Source of the DNA: Glaciecola siphonariae
GTDB lineage: Bacteria > Pseudomonadota > Gammaproteobacteria > Enterobacterales > Alteromonadaceae
Direction of reading: 5' to 3'
Assembly: GCF_042652645.1 (NCBI RefSeq)
Contig: NZ_JBHSGU010000002.1
Coordinates: 1,550,001-1,614,000, forward strand
DNA: 64,000 bases
The notes under the pieces were generated by a model. The model was given only the letters and a program-made list of their open reading frames with translations. It searched no databases and had not been told where the DNA came from. Positions 18,992-28,237 of this stretch are shown piece by piece; the stretch's first letter is position 1, and the number at the start of each line of letters is the position of its first letter. The translations under genes were made by a program, and so were the position numbers.

Positions 18992-20545
18992 CTAATTGAG
19001 GTAAATTGACGAGACACTGCTGTGGACAAAGTCAAGTACCGCATCGTGCGATTTATCTTGATCCTGAGTGTCGACAAACGACACTGCAATAATTGCTCCC
19101 TGGCTTTGAACACCCTGTAGGGTAGCCGCTATTTGCTGCAATTTAGCGCGCTGTCTCGATATCATCCATTGACCATCAACGATGTAAAAATAATACACGC
19201 TACGTTTAACCCCAACCGATGAGGTAATGTTGTCAACAAGCATTGTATCGCCGTCAATGGTAACTCTATCGCGATTTACTAAGGTCCAGCGGTCTTGCTG
19301 ATACAAACGGTGTAAGGAGGAAACGAGTTCGCCATCGCTTCCGTCGAAATAGGCATAGTAAACATCAAACTCTTCATCTTCGAGGCGATATGTTTGCTTT
19401 ACTTCATCGCTTGCGCGCTTAAACAGGGGTTGCCATTCAAGCGGGCTTGATGACCCAGCGAGCTTAACTGCGCTGAGCGTTAAACTCGGATAAGGCGTGT
19501 CCGACGCCGATAAATTACTCATGCGATACTGTTGATAAAGGCTCAGTAGCAGGAAAGTACATAATGTAGTCAATGTTGCTATGGAAAAATTGCGCACCGG
19601 CAGGGGGAAGCTTGAGCTAACTTGCTTTTCATCATCGGATTTTGGTGTGGCCGATGCATTATGGTTTAATGCATTTTCATGGTTTAACGCATTTTCGGCT
19701 GACTTGAGCGACCTAGTCTCACGGGCTCGAATCCATTCGCCAATAAGCAAAAGCAGGATGATCACGAAAGCGAAGAAAAACCATCCATAAATCAAATGGT
19801 CGGCACCTACCGCATGCTCCATATCAGACCAATAGCCCACCAGTATTATTCCGTAAACACGCACTGCGTTAGCCAATATTGGCACAATCACAGAAAGGAC
19901 CACAAACCAAATGCGCCGCGAGGCCGTTCGCAAATTCATATAGGCATACAAATTACCTATTACAATCGACGCAATTAAAAAGCTAACTCCCGAACAGGCT
20001 TCTGCGACTAAAAATTTGCCCTGAGGTATTTCGATAAACAAACCTGAACGAAAAAGCGGAATACCAGAAAGTTGAAGCATATACACCGAGATGTCGGCGG
20101 TAATCTCTTGTAAAAAGGGAACTAGCTCTTCACCAACCGGCACTGCAAATAAGACAAACACAAGAGGAAACTGCAGTTGCCACGCGATTTTGTCGCCCAC
20201 AAAAAACCAAAACAAGGTGGGCAACATGGCAAATACCGCAATATGCTGAAACAGTTGGATATCGCCGGCCGAGCCCAATAAAAACAGAATAAGTTGGCCA
20301 AAAAGAATCAGCAGCGCAAGGTATGAGCTGCGTGCTTGTTGCCAATTGATATGCTTTCGCCGCTCCCATATCAAATAAATGCTCGCTGGGATAACCAAAG
20401 CACAATGATTAAATATTTCGTTACCAATCCAGATTACCGATGCACTGTAAATCGCATCATGAACCAATAAAGTCCAAAGCCCTAATGCTACAAGGGCAAA
20501 TGCCATGCGTAATAGTTCACTGCTGCGGTAGTCTGCTGTTATCAA
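18992..20545 (-). CDS. xrtA: Exosortase A with fused EpsI domain
   Basis: A 517-residue membrane transpeptidase that cleaves PEP-CTERM proteins and is thought to transfer them to a membrane or glycan partner. The first 285 residues have about eight helices. The predicted catalytic triad is complete: Cys in EACSGVSF near residue 183, Arg in NAVRVYG near 229, and His in ADHLIYGWFF near 250. A polar linker (about residues 285-315) contains an 18-bp in-frame tandem duplication. A soluble EpsI-type domain fills residues 330-517, the usual XrtA architecture. It overlaps the deacetylase gene by 4 bp. Confidence 0.93.
   Translation of the reverse strand: MITADYRSSELLRMAFALVALGLWTLLVHDAIYSASVIWIGNEIFNHCALVIPASIYLIWERRKHINWQQARSSYLALLILFGQLILFLLGSAGDIQLFQHIAVFAMLPTLFWFFVGDKIAWQLQFPLVFVLFAVPVGEELVPFLQEITADISVYMLQLSGIPLFRSGLFIEIPQGKFLVAEACSGVSFLIASIVIGNLYAYMNLRTASRRIWFVVLSVIVPILANAVRVYGIILVGYWSDMEHAVGADHLIYGWFFFAFVIILLLLIGEWIRARETRSLKSAENALNHENALNHNASATPKSDDEKQVSSSFPLPVRNFSIATLTTLCTFLLLSLYQQYRMSNLSASDTPYPSLTLSAVKLAGSSSPLEWQPLFKRASDEVKQTYRLEDEEFDVYYAYFDGSDGELVSSLHRLYQQDRWTLVNRDRVTIDGDTMLVDNITSSVGVKRSVYYFYIVDGQWMISRQRAKLQQIAATLQGVQSQGAIIAVSFVDTQDQDKSHDAVLDFVHSSVSSIYLN
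19661..19696 (-). repeat. 18-bp in-frame tandem duplication in the xrtA linker
   Basis: On the + strand ATGGTTTAATGCATTTTC (19661-19678) is followed directly by ATGGTTTAACGCATTTTC (19679-19696), one mismatch. In xrtA it encodes repeated ENALNH in the linker between the membrane core and the EpsI domain. Confidence 0.85.
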
Positions 20546-21399
20546 AATATATCGTCCTTATATATTTCGGACATGCTCGACCATTTATAGTCTTGCATGA
20601 GTTTTACGAGTTTTCCCTCCATCGCACTCAAATTTATGTAATGTCGCAAGCGGGATTTAAACGGTGCATTTTTTACCCTAGGCTGGTCTTTATCAATCTC
20701 CCACGGGTGGAAATAAAAATTATAGGGCTGACCAGTTTGCCTCAGATAAGCATCAATCCGTCGTTTTGATAACCAATACGGATACAGTCGGAAATAGCCT
20801 CCGCCACCAATGCCCTTATTGCCTTTATCTTGAGCAAGCGTTGGCACTGGAATTTCAACAATACCCTCTTTGCGCTTGTGCACAAACCTCGGCCAATCGG
20901 GCACGCCATATAAGTCGTGGGCGATCGGATAGGTGCTGCTTGAATACTTAAATCCAAGCTCTACCAGTATGTCAAAGACCCACTCATTGCTTTTATCGAT
21001 AGAAAAACTAGGCGCACGATAGCCAATAACGGGCTGGCCTGATGTCTGCTCTAGAATATCTTTACTCTCAACGATATCTTGCCTGACATCGGCTTCTGAC
21101 ATCAAGGTGTTGCGACGATGATTAGTACCGTGGCTAGCCAGTTCATGGCCCTCATCGACAATGCGCTTAATTACGTCTGGACAGTGCTTGGCTACCCAGC
21201 CGAGGGTAAAAAACGTTGCTTTAACGCCGTTTTCATTGAACAAATCAATTAAGCGATGGGTATTGTCACCCACGCGGGGCGTTATGCTAGTCCAGTCATC
21301 GGGTGAGATAACCGACTCAAATGCAGATACGTGAAAGTAATCTTCAACGTCAACCGTCATTGCATGACAACGTGCTTTGCCTAGCGAAGCATTGGTCAT
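20542..21399 (-). CDS. Polysaccharide deacetylase, XrtA-associated
   Basis: A 285-residue NodB-fold enzyme of the type seen in exosortase A loci. AMTVDVEDYFHVSAFE near the start gives the paired aspartates, ELASHGTNHRRN near residue 92 gives the metal histidines, and YRAPSFSIDKSNEW and FYFHPWEID give later family motifs. It would N-deacetylate a sugar in the exopolysaccharide. The start is set at 21399 because a strong GGGAGA ribosome binding site precedes that ATG; an upstream Met at 21432 would force an overlap with the sugar transferase gene. It lies 1 bp from that gene's stop. Confidence 0.9.
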   Translation of the reverse strand: MTNASLGKARCHAMTVDVEDYFHVSAFESVISPDDWTSITPRVGDNTHRLIDLFNENGVKATFFTLGWVAKHCPDVIKRIVDEGHELASHGTNHRRNTLMSEADVRQDIVESKDILEQTSGQPVIGYRAPSFSIDKSNEWVFDILVELGFKYSSSTYPIAHDLYGVPDWPRFVHKRKEGIVEIPVPTLAQDKGNKGIGGGGYFRLYPYWLSKRRIDAYLRQTGQPYNFYFHPWEIDKDQPRVKNAPFKSRLRHYINLSAMEGKLVKLMQDYKWSSMSEIYKDDIF

Positions 21400-21400
21400 G

Positions 21401-22810
21401 TTATCTCCCTTTTCCAAACAAGATGATTTCAACGGTGCGAATGAGAATCAGCAAGTCGAGCAACAGGCTCTGATGTTTCACGTAGTATAAATCAAACTTC
21501 AGTTTCTCTAATGAGTCTTTCACGCTCGCGCCATAAGGATAGTTAAGTTGCGCCCAACCGGCTAAACCCGGTTTTACATTATGCCGCTGCGCGTAATAAG
21601 GTACTTCTTTGATAAGTTGCTCTACAAATTCGGGACGCTCGGGTCTCGGGCCAATGAATGACATATCGCCGCGAATAACATTAAGCAATTGTGGAAGCTC
21701 ATCGATACGATATTTTCTTATAAATGCGCCGATAGAGGTAACGCGGTTGTCGTCCTTTGAGGCCCACCGAGCGCCGTCTTGTTCAGCATCTGGTCGCATG
21801 CTTCTAAATTTTAAAATATCGAAGGGCCGATTATCTTTGCCAACGCGCTCTTGACGATATAACACCGATGCACCTGTGCGCCTACCATCGTCAAGATAAA
21901 TGACTAAGGCTGTGAGCAGCATGATGGGCCAGGTGATAAACAACAATATCGCCGCTAAGGTAATGTTTAGCCAAAAATCCATTAATTCTCTGAAGTAGTT
22001 TTGCGACTGAAACCCATTGGAGTAAATGACCCAACTCGGATACATTAAATCCACCACAATTTGTCCCGTTTCGCGCTCCATGAAATCGAGTAAGTCAGTG
22101 ACTTTGATTCCTTTTAAACGCGCATCAAACAAAACCTTTATCGGCAGCGTGCCGCGACGCTGATCGCAGGCAATAACAATTTCAGCCACCTCGTTTACCG
22201 AAATATATTCAATTAATTCGTCATCCAAAGCGATATCAATGCGCTTTTCGTTTTTGATACCTTCTTGCTTATCATCCCCTGCAATTGGCACGAATCCTAA
22301 AAGCTCAAAGTTAGCGCAGTCTACATCGCGGCGCATACGCTTTTCGATAACCGACGCACGAACGCCAGCGCCAATAATCAAGAGCTTAGGCCTGCTGTAA
22401 AAGGTATCGGTATTGTGTATAAAATACCGAAAGATGACTAAGGCCAACACAATCAAGGGAACGGCGGTTGGCGCATAAAGAGGATTAGGCGCAAATTGAG
22501 AAACAATGACGTTAGAGATAATGGTCACGGCAAAAAAACTAAGAATAACGCTGACGAATATCCGCCGAATAATTCCTCTAAAGGGCTCTCTTAGTCTTGC
22601 TTCGTACAAACCAACCGACAAATTAATTAACACAACTGACACCGTAAATATCGCAACGTTAAACAGGATAGTTAAGGTGTTTGCAGAATAAATTATGTCT
22701 AACCATTTGAGGCCTAACGCAGCAAAATAGGCGACATACGCAATGATTGCGGCTTCGCAAATAACGAGCTTTGCCGAGCGACGGCTCTTAGATTGCTGAG
22801 ATGAAGGCAT
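21401..22810 (-). CDS. Initiating sugar transferase, XrtA-associated
   Basis: A 469-residue polyprenol-phosphate hexose-1-phosphate transferase of the WcaJ-like type in its XrtA-linked form. About four N-terminal helices span residues 15-115, a CoA-binding-like Rossmann domain follows (LLIIGAGVRASVIEKRMRR near residue 143), and a fifth helix lies near 280. The catalytic C-terminus shows YRQERVGKDNRPFDILKFRS, RIDELPQLLNVIRGDMSFIG and PRPERPEF. It should start the repeat unit by loading a sugar phosphate on undecaprenyl phosphate. It is the first gene of the - strand core operon and divergent from the export operon. Confidence 0.92.
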   Translation of the reverse strand: MPSSQQSKSRRSAKLVICEAAIIAYVAYFAALGLKWLDIIYSANTLTILFNVAIFTVSVVLINLSVGLYEARLREPFRGIIRRIFVSVILSFFAVTIISNVIVSQFAPNPLYAPTAVPLIVLALVIFRYFIHNTDTFYSRPKLLIIGAGVRASVIEKRMRRDVDCANFELLGFVPIAGDDKQEGIKNEKRIDIALDDELIEYISVNEVAEIVIACDQRRGTLPIKVLFDARLKGIKVTDLLDFMERETGQIVVDLMYPSWVIYSNGFQSQNYFRELMDFWLNITLAAILLFITWPIMLLTALVIYLDDGRRTGASVLYRQERVGKDNRPFDILKFRSMRPDAEQDGARWASKDDNRVTSIGAFIRKYRIDELPQLLNVIRGDMSFIGPRPERPEFVEQLIKEVPYYAQRHNVKPGLAGWAQLNYPYGASVKDSLEKLKFDLYYVKHQSLLLDLLILIRTVEIILFGKGR

Positions 22811-22876
22811 GTTGTTAAATATTCCTTTATATAGATAAACGCATTAAAAATTAAAGGTTGCGCGTGCAGTCTAGCG

Positions 22877-22913
22877 GCATTACATTAGAAATGCATGCAT
22901 TATAGAGTAATGC
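22877..22913. promoter_or_regulatory. Nested palindrome, candidate operator
   Basis: A perfect 12-bp palindrome AATGCATGCATT (22890-22901) sits inside an outer inverted repeat GCATTAC (22877-22883) / GTAATGC (22907-22913), with centres within half a base of each other. It covers the -10 and start region of the predicted - strand promoter, the expected place for a repressor site. The regulator is unknown. Confidence 0.45.
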
Positions 22914-22926
22914 GGCAAATCGTAAA
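22899..22926 (-). promoter_or_regulatory. Candidate sigma70 promoter of the sugar transferase/xrtA operon
   Basis: Read on the - strand: -35 TTTACG (22926-22921), 16-bp spacer, -10 TATAAT (22904-22899). The predicted transcript would have a leader of about 80 nt before the sugar transferase start at 22810. Confidence 0.5.
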
Positions 22927-22996
22927 TACTGTTTTTAAATGCGTAATTAGTGATATTCTTAATTAATTAGTGCATAATTTCGGCGCTTCATAATAA

Positions 22997-23002
22997 TATA
23001 AT
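22997..23002 (+). promoter_or_regulatory. Candidate -10 element for the export operon
   Basis: A perfect TATAAT lies 49 bp before the export lipoprotein start, but no convincing -35 is seen at the usual distance. An activator may be needed, or the true promoter lies elsewhere in the 240-bp divergent gap. Confidence 0.35.
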
Positions 23003-23050
23003 GGCGGTGCTCAAAAGCACACAAAAAGCGGATACATTAAGGAAAATCTC

Positions 23051-23686
23051 ATGAAATACTCGCTACAATTTTTCATCGCTTTAAGCACTTTGTTTAGTGC
23101 AGCATTACTGAGCGGTTGTGCCAGCCACAGCGACTTACCGAGCGCCACATCCAGAGCGTCTCTCACCACAGATGTTAACGACTACCAATATTTGATAGGC
23201 CCCGGAGACCAACTTTCTATATTCGTGTGGCGTAATCCCGAAATTTCAGGCTCATTCACAGTACGCCCAGATGGCAAAGTGACCACCTCCCTCGTTGAAG
23301 ACGTTGAGGTTGCAGGCCGCACTCCTACCATGCTTGCTCGACAGCTTGAAGAACAGCTTTCAACCTATATTAACAATCCTCGCGTCACGGTGTCGGTGGG
23401 AGGTTTTGTAGGTCCGTTTAGCGAGCAAGTGCGCGTAATCGGTGAAGCAACTAACCCACGCGCTGTAAACTACACTCAGCATATGACCTTACTAGATTTA
23501 ATGATTGAAGTGGGTGGTTTAACTGAGTTTGCCAACGGCAATAATGCCAAATTGGTGCGCGTGGTTGATGGTCAGCAACGCACCTTCGAAATTGACATTG
23601 ACGACCTTATTAAAGAAGGTGATATCTCCAAGAACGTAGATATATTGCCAGGCGATGTCGTCATTATTCCTGAAGCCTGGTTCTAA
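23051..23686 (+). CDS. Polysaccharide export lipoprotein (Wza-like), XrtA-associated
   Basis: A 211-residue outer-membrane or periplasmic export protein. A lipoprotein signal peptide ends at LLSGC, lipidated Cys23. The Poly_export domain starts YLIGPGDQLSIFVWRNPEIS near residue 48, and a SLBB-like domain follows (VRVIGEATNPRAVNYTQHMT near residue 128). It should form the channel or channel gate for exopolysaccharide export. An AAGGA ribosome binding site lies just before the ATG. It opens the + strand export operon. The C-terminal VIIPEAWF ending is normal for this branch and is not a PEP-CTERM sorting signal. Confidence 0.92.
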   Translation: MKYSLQFFIALSTLFSAALLSGCASHSDLPSATSRASLTTDVNDYQYLIGPGDQLSIFVWRNPEISGSFTVRPDGKVTTSLVEDVEVAGRTPTMLARQLEEQLSTYINNPRVTVSVGGFVGPFSEQVRVIGEATNPRAVNYTQHMTLLDLMIEVGGLTEFANGNNAKLVRVVDGQQRTFEIDIDDLIKEGDISKNVDILPGDVVIIPEAWF

Positions 23687-23701
23687 ACACTGAGAAACTA
23701 A

Positions 23702-25276
23702 ATGCAAGATTTTCAACAAACAATCCAGCTCGTACTGGATTATATCCGAGGGATTTGGATTCGAAAGCGGTATCTTATCATTTCTTCTTGGCTGATATGT
23801 CCTATTGGCTTTGCTTATGTGGCCAATTTACCCGATGTGTACGAGTCAAAAGCTCAAGTTTTTGTAGACACCCGTTCAATGCTAGCGCCCTTGCTCGTGG
23901 GTATTTCGATATACTCAAATCCAGAGCAAGAGGTACAAATGATGGCCAAGACGCTTTTGAGCAGGGCCAACGTTGAAGAAATTGCCAGAGAATCGGATCT
24001 AGACATAACTGTAACAAATGATGCCGAGTACGAAGAGCTCATTGCCATGCTTACAAGCTCTATCAAACTTCGTTCTACCGGTCGTGACAACATATTTACT
24101 ATTTCCTTTGCAGCAGAGCGCCCGCAAATGGCCCGAACCGTTGTGCAGGAGACTTTAGACTTATTTGTAGAGGGCTCACTGGGTAATAACCGACGGGATT
24201 CAGATACCGCAACACGATTTTTAGATGAACAGATCGCCGAATATGAAGCGCGTCTGTCAGAGGCGGAGCAACAAAGAGCTGATTTTCAGCGCGAACATGC
24301 TGACATACTCCCGATGCAGGGAACATTTCACAGCAATCTGCAAAACCTCACACAACAACTCAGCGACACACGCTTAGCCATTAGAGAGGCACAGCAACAG
24401 GCAAACGCGCTGAAATCTAGGCTAACCAATCAGCGGGCATCGTCTGACAGTTTTTCTGCACGAAACGGTGACTCCGCACCCGGCATCACAACTCGCTTTG
24501 ATTCTCGAATTAAGGGCCTTGAAGAGCAATTAGACGTTTTACGGCTGCGCTTTACTGACCAACATCCTGACGTGCTAGAAACCACGGCCTTACTTAATTC
24601 TCTACAAGAAGCGCGTGACAAGGAAGTACAAGCCTTCCTCAGCCAAGAAAACACAGCTGACGTACCGCTCAATCCACTAAACCAAGAAATAACTCTAGAA
24701 ATTAGCAAGTTAGAAGGCCAAATCGCATCATTGCGCGTGCGAGAATCCGACTTTTTGACTAAGATCACCGACTTACAAAACAAGATTGATCTTGTTCCGC
24801 AAATAGAAGCGGAAGGTATGTCAAAAAACAGAAACTACGATATTGTTAAACAAAAATACGAAGAGCTGCTTGCACGCAAAGAGTCTGCTGACATTACCAA
24901 ACGTGCTGAAGTTTCGTCAGAAGACCTGCAATTTAGGATCATACAACCGCCTCTAGCGCCACCTGAGCCGACAGGTCCTAATCGCTTTATTTTTTATACT
25001 GGTATTTTGTTTGTTGGTTTCGGTTCTGGGATTGGCATTGCATTTTTATTAAGCCAAGTCACTCCGGTATTGGTGCGTGGTCAGCAGCTTACCTCAATGA
25101 CCGGCTTCCCAATTTTAGGCGCGGTTACTCACCTGCAAATGGAAGCAGTCAAAAAGCGCAATCGCATAAGGATGCTTGTGTTTATTGCCTCTAGCGGAGC
25201 TATCCTCTTTATGTATAGCGTATTGGTAGTGGCAGATATCATGAATATCGACGTATTAAGTAAGGTGATGTCATGA
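23702..25276 (+). CDS. Polysaccharide chain-length determinant (Wzz-like), XrtA-associated
   Basis: A 524-residue co-polymerase with one helix near residues 25-42 and another near 430-450 plus a C-terminal one near 490-510, flanking a large periplasmic coiled-coil domain (about residues 165-390). SKAQVFVDTRSMLAPLL near residue 49 and the C-terminal IIQPPLAPPEPTGPNR proline motif before the second helix are characteristic of Wzz/GNVR proteins. It controls chain length and links polymerisation to export with the kinase encoded next. It overlaps that kinase gene by 4 bp. Confidence 0.92.
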   Translation: MQDFQQTIQLVLDYIRGIWIRKRYLIISSWLICPIGFAYVANLPDVYESKAQVFVDTRSMLAPLLVGISIYSNPEQEVQMMAKTLLSRANVEEIARESDLDITVTNDAEYEELIAMLTSSIKLRSTGRDNIFTISFAAERPQMARTVVQETLDLFVEGSLGNNRRDSDTATRFLDEQIAEYEARLSEAEQQRADFQREHADILPMQGTFHSNLQNLTQQLSDTRLAIREAQQQANALKSRLTNQRASSDSFSARNGDSAPGITTRFDSRIKGLEEQLDVLRLRFTDQHPDVLETTALLNSLQEARDKEVQAFLSQENTADVPLNPLNQEITLEISKLEGQIASLRVRESDFLTKITDLQNKIDLVPQIEAEGMSKNRNYDIVKQKYEELLARKESADITKRAEVSSEDLQFRIIQPPLAPPEPTGPNRFIFYTGILFVGFGSGIGIAFLLSQVTPVLVRGQQLTSMTGFPILGAVTHLQMEAVKKRNRIRMLVFIASSGAILFMYSVLVVADIMNIDVLSKVMS

Positions 25277-26409
25277 AAAGTACGATAGAAAAGGCATTGC
25301 AACGTCAAAAAGAAGCTGAAGCTGCTAAACGCGCCGCAGAGCAAACATCTGCAAAAGAAGCAGATGGGAGCAGCGCAGGCACTGAGCTTAATGCTCAAAC
25401 GCAAGAAAGCCAAACTTCGCTTGAACGGGCGGCTGAAAAGCAAAAAGACCAGCAGGCTCAAAAGGCGGTAACAAATGACGACGCTGCGGCAGCAGACAAT
25501 ACGGGTGCTGATGAAAATAACGCACCTTTAGACAACTCGGCGGCAAACGTTTCAGAGCAACAGAGTCCAGAGCAAGAGGTCTCGGAGCAAAAAGCAGTGT
25601 CTGGGTCTCCTGCAGACGAGCACAATATCGATGATGTAATTGCGAGCAAGCAGGCCGAGACCGACAAGCACATCGACATCGACGTCGCACGGTTAGAAGC
25701 GCTTGGCTTTGTCACACTCACCAACGCTCGACGACAAATTAATGAAGAGTACCGAGAAATAAAGCGCAAATTGATTCAGAACGCTTTTGGTCCACTCTCT
25801 AAGACCCTAGCCAATAGCAATATTATTATGGTGAGCAGCGCTCGCCCCTCAGAGGGCAAAACCTTTACCGCCGTGAACCTTGCTCTAAGTATCGCCGCCG
25901 AACAAGACAAAACGGTGTTACTGGTGGATGCAGATGTGCTCAAACCCAACGTATTGCGTACCTTAGCTGTCCCAGAGAAGAAGGGGTTAATGGATTATTT
26001 ATTAGGTGAGTCTGAGGATATAAGCGATGTTATTTACCGCACAAACGTTCCCAAATTGCGCATCATCCCGGCGGGCAGTTCTCACCATTTGTCGACCGAA
26101 TTGCTAGCAAGCGGGATCATGAGTGAAACAGTGAATGAGTTCTCTACTCGATATAAAGACCGTGTGGTCATCATCGACACGCCCCCTCTAATTGGCATTA
26201 ATGAGTCGGCTGTTTTGGCAAGTTTTGCTGGTCAAGCGGTCATTGTGGTAGAAGAAGGCCGTACTAAGCTTCACGACATTCAACATTCTGTTGAGCGATT
26301 AAACCCAGATATGGCCATCGGTTTTGTTGTTAATAAATCGATTACCAATACCGAAACCGGCGGATACTACGGCTACAGTTATTATGGCTCTGACCGAGAG
26401 CCTGCATAG
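25273..26409 (+). CDS. Tyrosine autokinase (BY-kinase), XrtA-associated
   Basis: A 378-residue cytoplasmic kinase that partners the chain-length protein. The nucleotide-binding core shows Walker A SARPSEGKTFTA near residue 190, Walker A' VLLVDADVLKPN near 217 and Walker B VVIIDTPPL near 297. The C-terminus is tyrosine-rich (GGYYGYSYYG), the usual autophosphorylation cluster. The first 140 residues are an extra low-complexity stretch rich in Ala, Glu, Gln and Asp, longer than I expect for this family. It ends 64 bp before the outer-membrane protein gene. Confidence 0.9.
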   Translation: MKSTIEKALQRQKEAEAAKRAAEQTSAKEADGSSAGTELNAQTQESQTSLERAAEKQKDQQAQKAVTNDDAAAADNTGADENNAPLDNSAANVSEQQSPEQEVSEQKAVSGSPADEHNIDDVIASKQAETDKHIDIDVARLEALGFVTLTNARRQINEEYREIKRKLIQNAFGPLSKTLANSNIIMVSSARPSEGKTFTAVNLALSIAAEQDKTVLLVDADVLKPNVLRTLAVPEKKGLMDYLLGESEDISDVIYRTNVPKLRIIPAGSSHHLSTELLASGIMSETVNEFSTRYKDRVVIIDTPPLIGINESAVLASFAGQAVIVVEEGRTKLHDIQHSVERLNPDMAIGFVVNKSITNTETGGYYGYSYYGSDREPA

Positions 26410-26473
26410 TTACTGAGCCGTCAAGAATATGGATGATTAGGTCTGAACTTATGGAAAGGGCGAAAAACCAACG

Positions 26474-28153
26474 ATGAAGCGGATTACACAATATAGCGGC
26501 ATGGCAGTTGCTCTGTTCGCAAGCAACTTCGCCTTGTCAGGGGAGCTTGACCTGAATGCCGGTGTTTCGACTGAGTATGTTATTCAGTCGGTTGAAGATA
26601 TTGAAAATGATAACGACATCGATTCTGACAACCTCATTGTTCGTCCATTTTTATCAGCAACTTACCAATCTAAAGACCTCAGTGCATTAGTTAGAGCTAC
26701 TCACAACCATGTTAGGCGTTCGTTAGATGACGCTGATGCGAGTAACAACTACACCGATTTTAATTACTTGGGTCGATACGACGTTATTGAAAATCTGCTT
26801 AACTTACAGGTAAACGGCACCCAGAATTACCGTTCGCAGTCGGCAAACTCTTTTCTTGTAGACGATTTTTTATTAAACGCTGAAAACCTCCGCAAAAATA
26901 AAACCAATGCAGCCTCATTAACGCTAAGCATGCCCACCGGTAGATACGTTGGCATTAGTGCTCGTGCGGGCATCAGCTCTATTGATTCTAAGTCTGAGGC
27001 ACGAGAGATATCACCCGACTCCAGACAAATCGATATAAGTAGCACAAACCTTGACGCCACCGTGTTTATTGAGAGTGGAAGAGATTTAAGACCATTCTTG
27101 TATGATGTTAGCGGCACTTTTAGGAAGTCTGACCGTGAAAATAACCAAGACTTTGAAAGTCAAACCGTGAATCTCACCGTTGGTAGCAATGTTTCTGCAG
27201 ATGTAAGCCTACGTTTATTAGGCTATTACGAGAACAATGACATTAGCCGTGACGATAGTATTACCGGTGAGAGCACAAACGCACTTCGAGAGTTTTATTC
27301 TTATGGTATTGGCGTAGCTTGGCAACCTTCAAATAATCGCTTTATTGAACTTGGGTGGAATCGGTCAACAACAAAAGGCCGCTTGGGCGAAGACGACGAC
27401 GAAGATGACTATTTAAGTGTTGACCTGCGGTGGAATCTCTCGTCACGCACCAGTCTCAGCGGCAGCTATGCTCGCAGGTTTTTTGGCAGCTCTGGAAGCT
27501 TTAGGTTTAATCACAATTTACGAAATTGGCGCAGTGGAATAACGTACACGGAGAATGTCACGACCAACTCTCAACTTCTTTTTAATCAAGAACAAGGTTT
27601 GTTTGTCTGCGCCAACGGCAGTACAGATTTGAGCGATTGCAGCTTGTCAGACGGTATAAGCGAAGAAGATTTAGGACCAGATGACATTCTTGTTCCTGGT
27701 CTAATTAACGACTTTGAGTTAAACGACCGAGTTGTTATTCGTAAGGCCTTAACGGCCCAAACGGCCTTAGATTTAAGACGTACTCGTTTAAGCGCGTCAA
27801 TCAGCAAAAGCAACAGTGAAGAGGTAGAATCGTTTAGAGATATCGATACCATCACCGGCCGCCTACAAGCAAACTTCCAAATAAGTGAGCGTACCTCAAT
27901 TAATGCCAACCTGACTTATTCAGATGTTGAACGCGATACTGATGACGAACTAACCGGCAGTGTCATCAAAGAAGCTGGAATCAGATTAGAGAGACGTTTT
28001 ACGCGTCGTTTTTTTGCATCTGCTGGGTATCGTTATCTTGATAGAAACGGAGACACGATTGGTAACGCAGGCGGAATTCAGGGAATAAGAGGCCCGTTAA
28101 CAGACAACAGGTTCTCTGTTGAAATCCGTTATGAGTTTGATACGCGTCGATAA
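26474..28153 (+). CDS. Outer-membrane beta-barrel, XrtA/PEP-CTERM-associated
   Basis: A 559-residue exported protein with a signal peptide (residues 1-23, ending SNFALSG). The rest has alternating amphipathic strands with aromatic ends and finishes VEIRYEFDTRR, consistent with a large beta-barrel. Motifs such as GVSTEYVIQSVEDIENDND and GVAWQPSNNRFIELGW match the uncharacterised barrel of exosortase A loci. It may form or support the outer-membrane route for the polymer. A 67-residue Asp/Glu-rich insertion near 370-420 includes two cysteines (FVCANGSTDLSDC) likely to form a disulfide. It converges with the ATPase gene. Confidence 0.85.
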   Translation: MKRITQYSGMAVALFASNFALSGELDLNAGVSTEYVIQSVEDIENDNDIDSDNLIVRPFLSATYQSKDLSALVRATHNHVRRSLDDADASNNYTDFNYLGRYDVIENLLNLQVNGTQNYRSQSANSFLVDDFLLNAENLRKNKTNAASLTLSMPTGRYVGISARAGISSIDSKSEAREISPDSRQIDISSTNLDATVFIESGRDLRPFLYDVSGTFRKSDRENNQDFESQTVNLTVGSNVSADVSLRLLGYYENNDISRDDSITGESTNALREFYSYGIGVAWQPSNNRFIELGWNRSTTKGRLGEDDDEDDYLSVDLRWNLSSRTSLSGSYARRFFGSSGSFRFNHNLRNWRSGITYTENVTTNSQLLFNQEQGLFVCANGSTDLSDCSLSDGISEEDLGPDDILVPGLINDFELNDRVVIRKALTAQTALDLRRTRLSASISKSNSEEVESFRDIDTITGRLQANFQISERTSINANLTYSDVERDTDDELTGSVIKEAGIRLERRFTRRFFASAGYRYLDRNGDTIGNAGGIQGIRGPLTDNRFSVEIRYEFDTRR

Positions 28154-28237
28154 CACTCTGCCGACACAGGCCGTTTTTAGCTGCCAGTATTAAGTAAGCT
28201 CAACTCGGGATAAGTAATGTTTACGCTAAGCTCTCGT

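Noticed and set aside
23660..23686. PEP-like C-terminus (IPEAWF) of the export lipoprotein
   Set aside because: It lacks the following hydrophobic helix and basic tail of a PEP-CTERM sorting signal, and this ending is normal for the Wza-like family.
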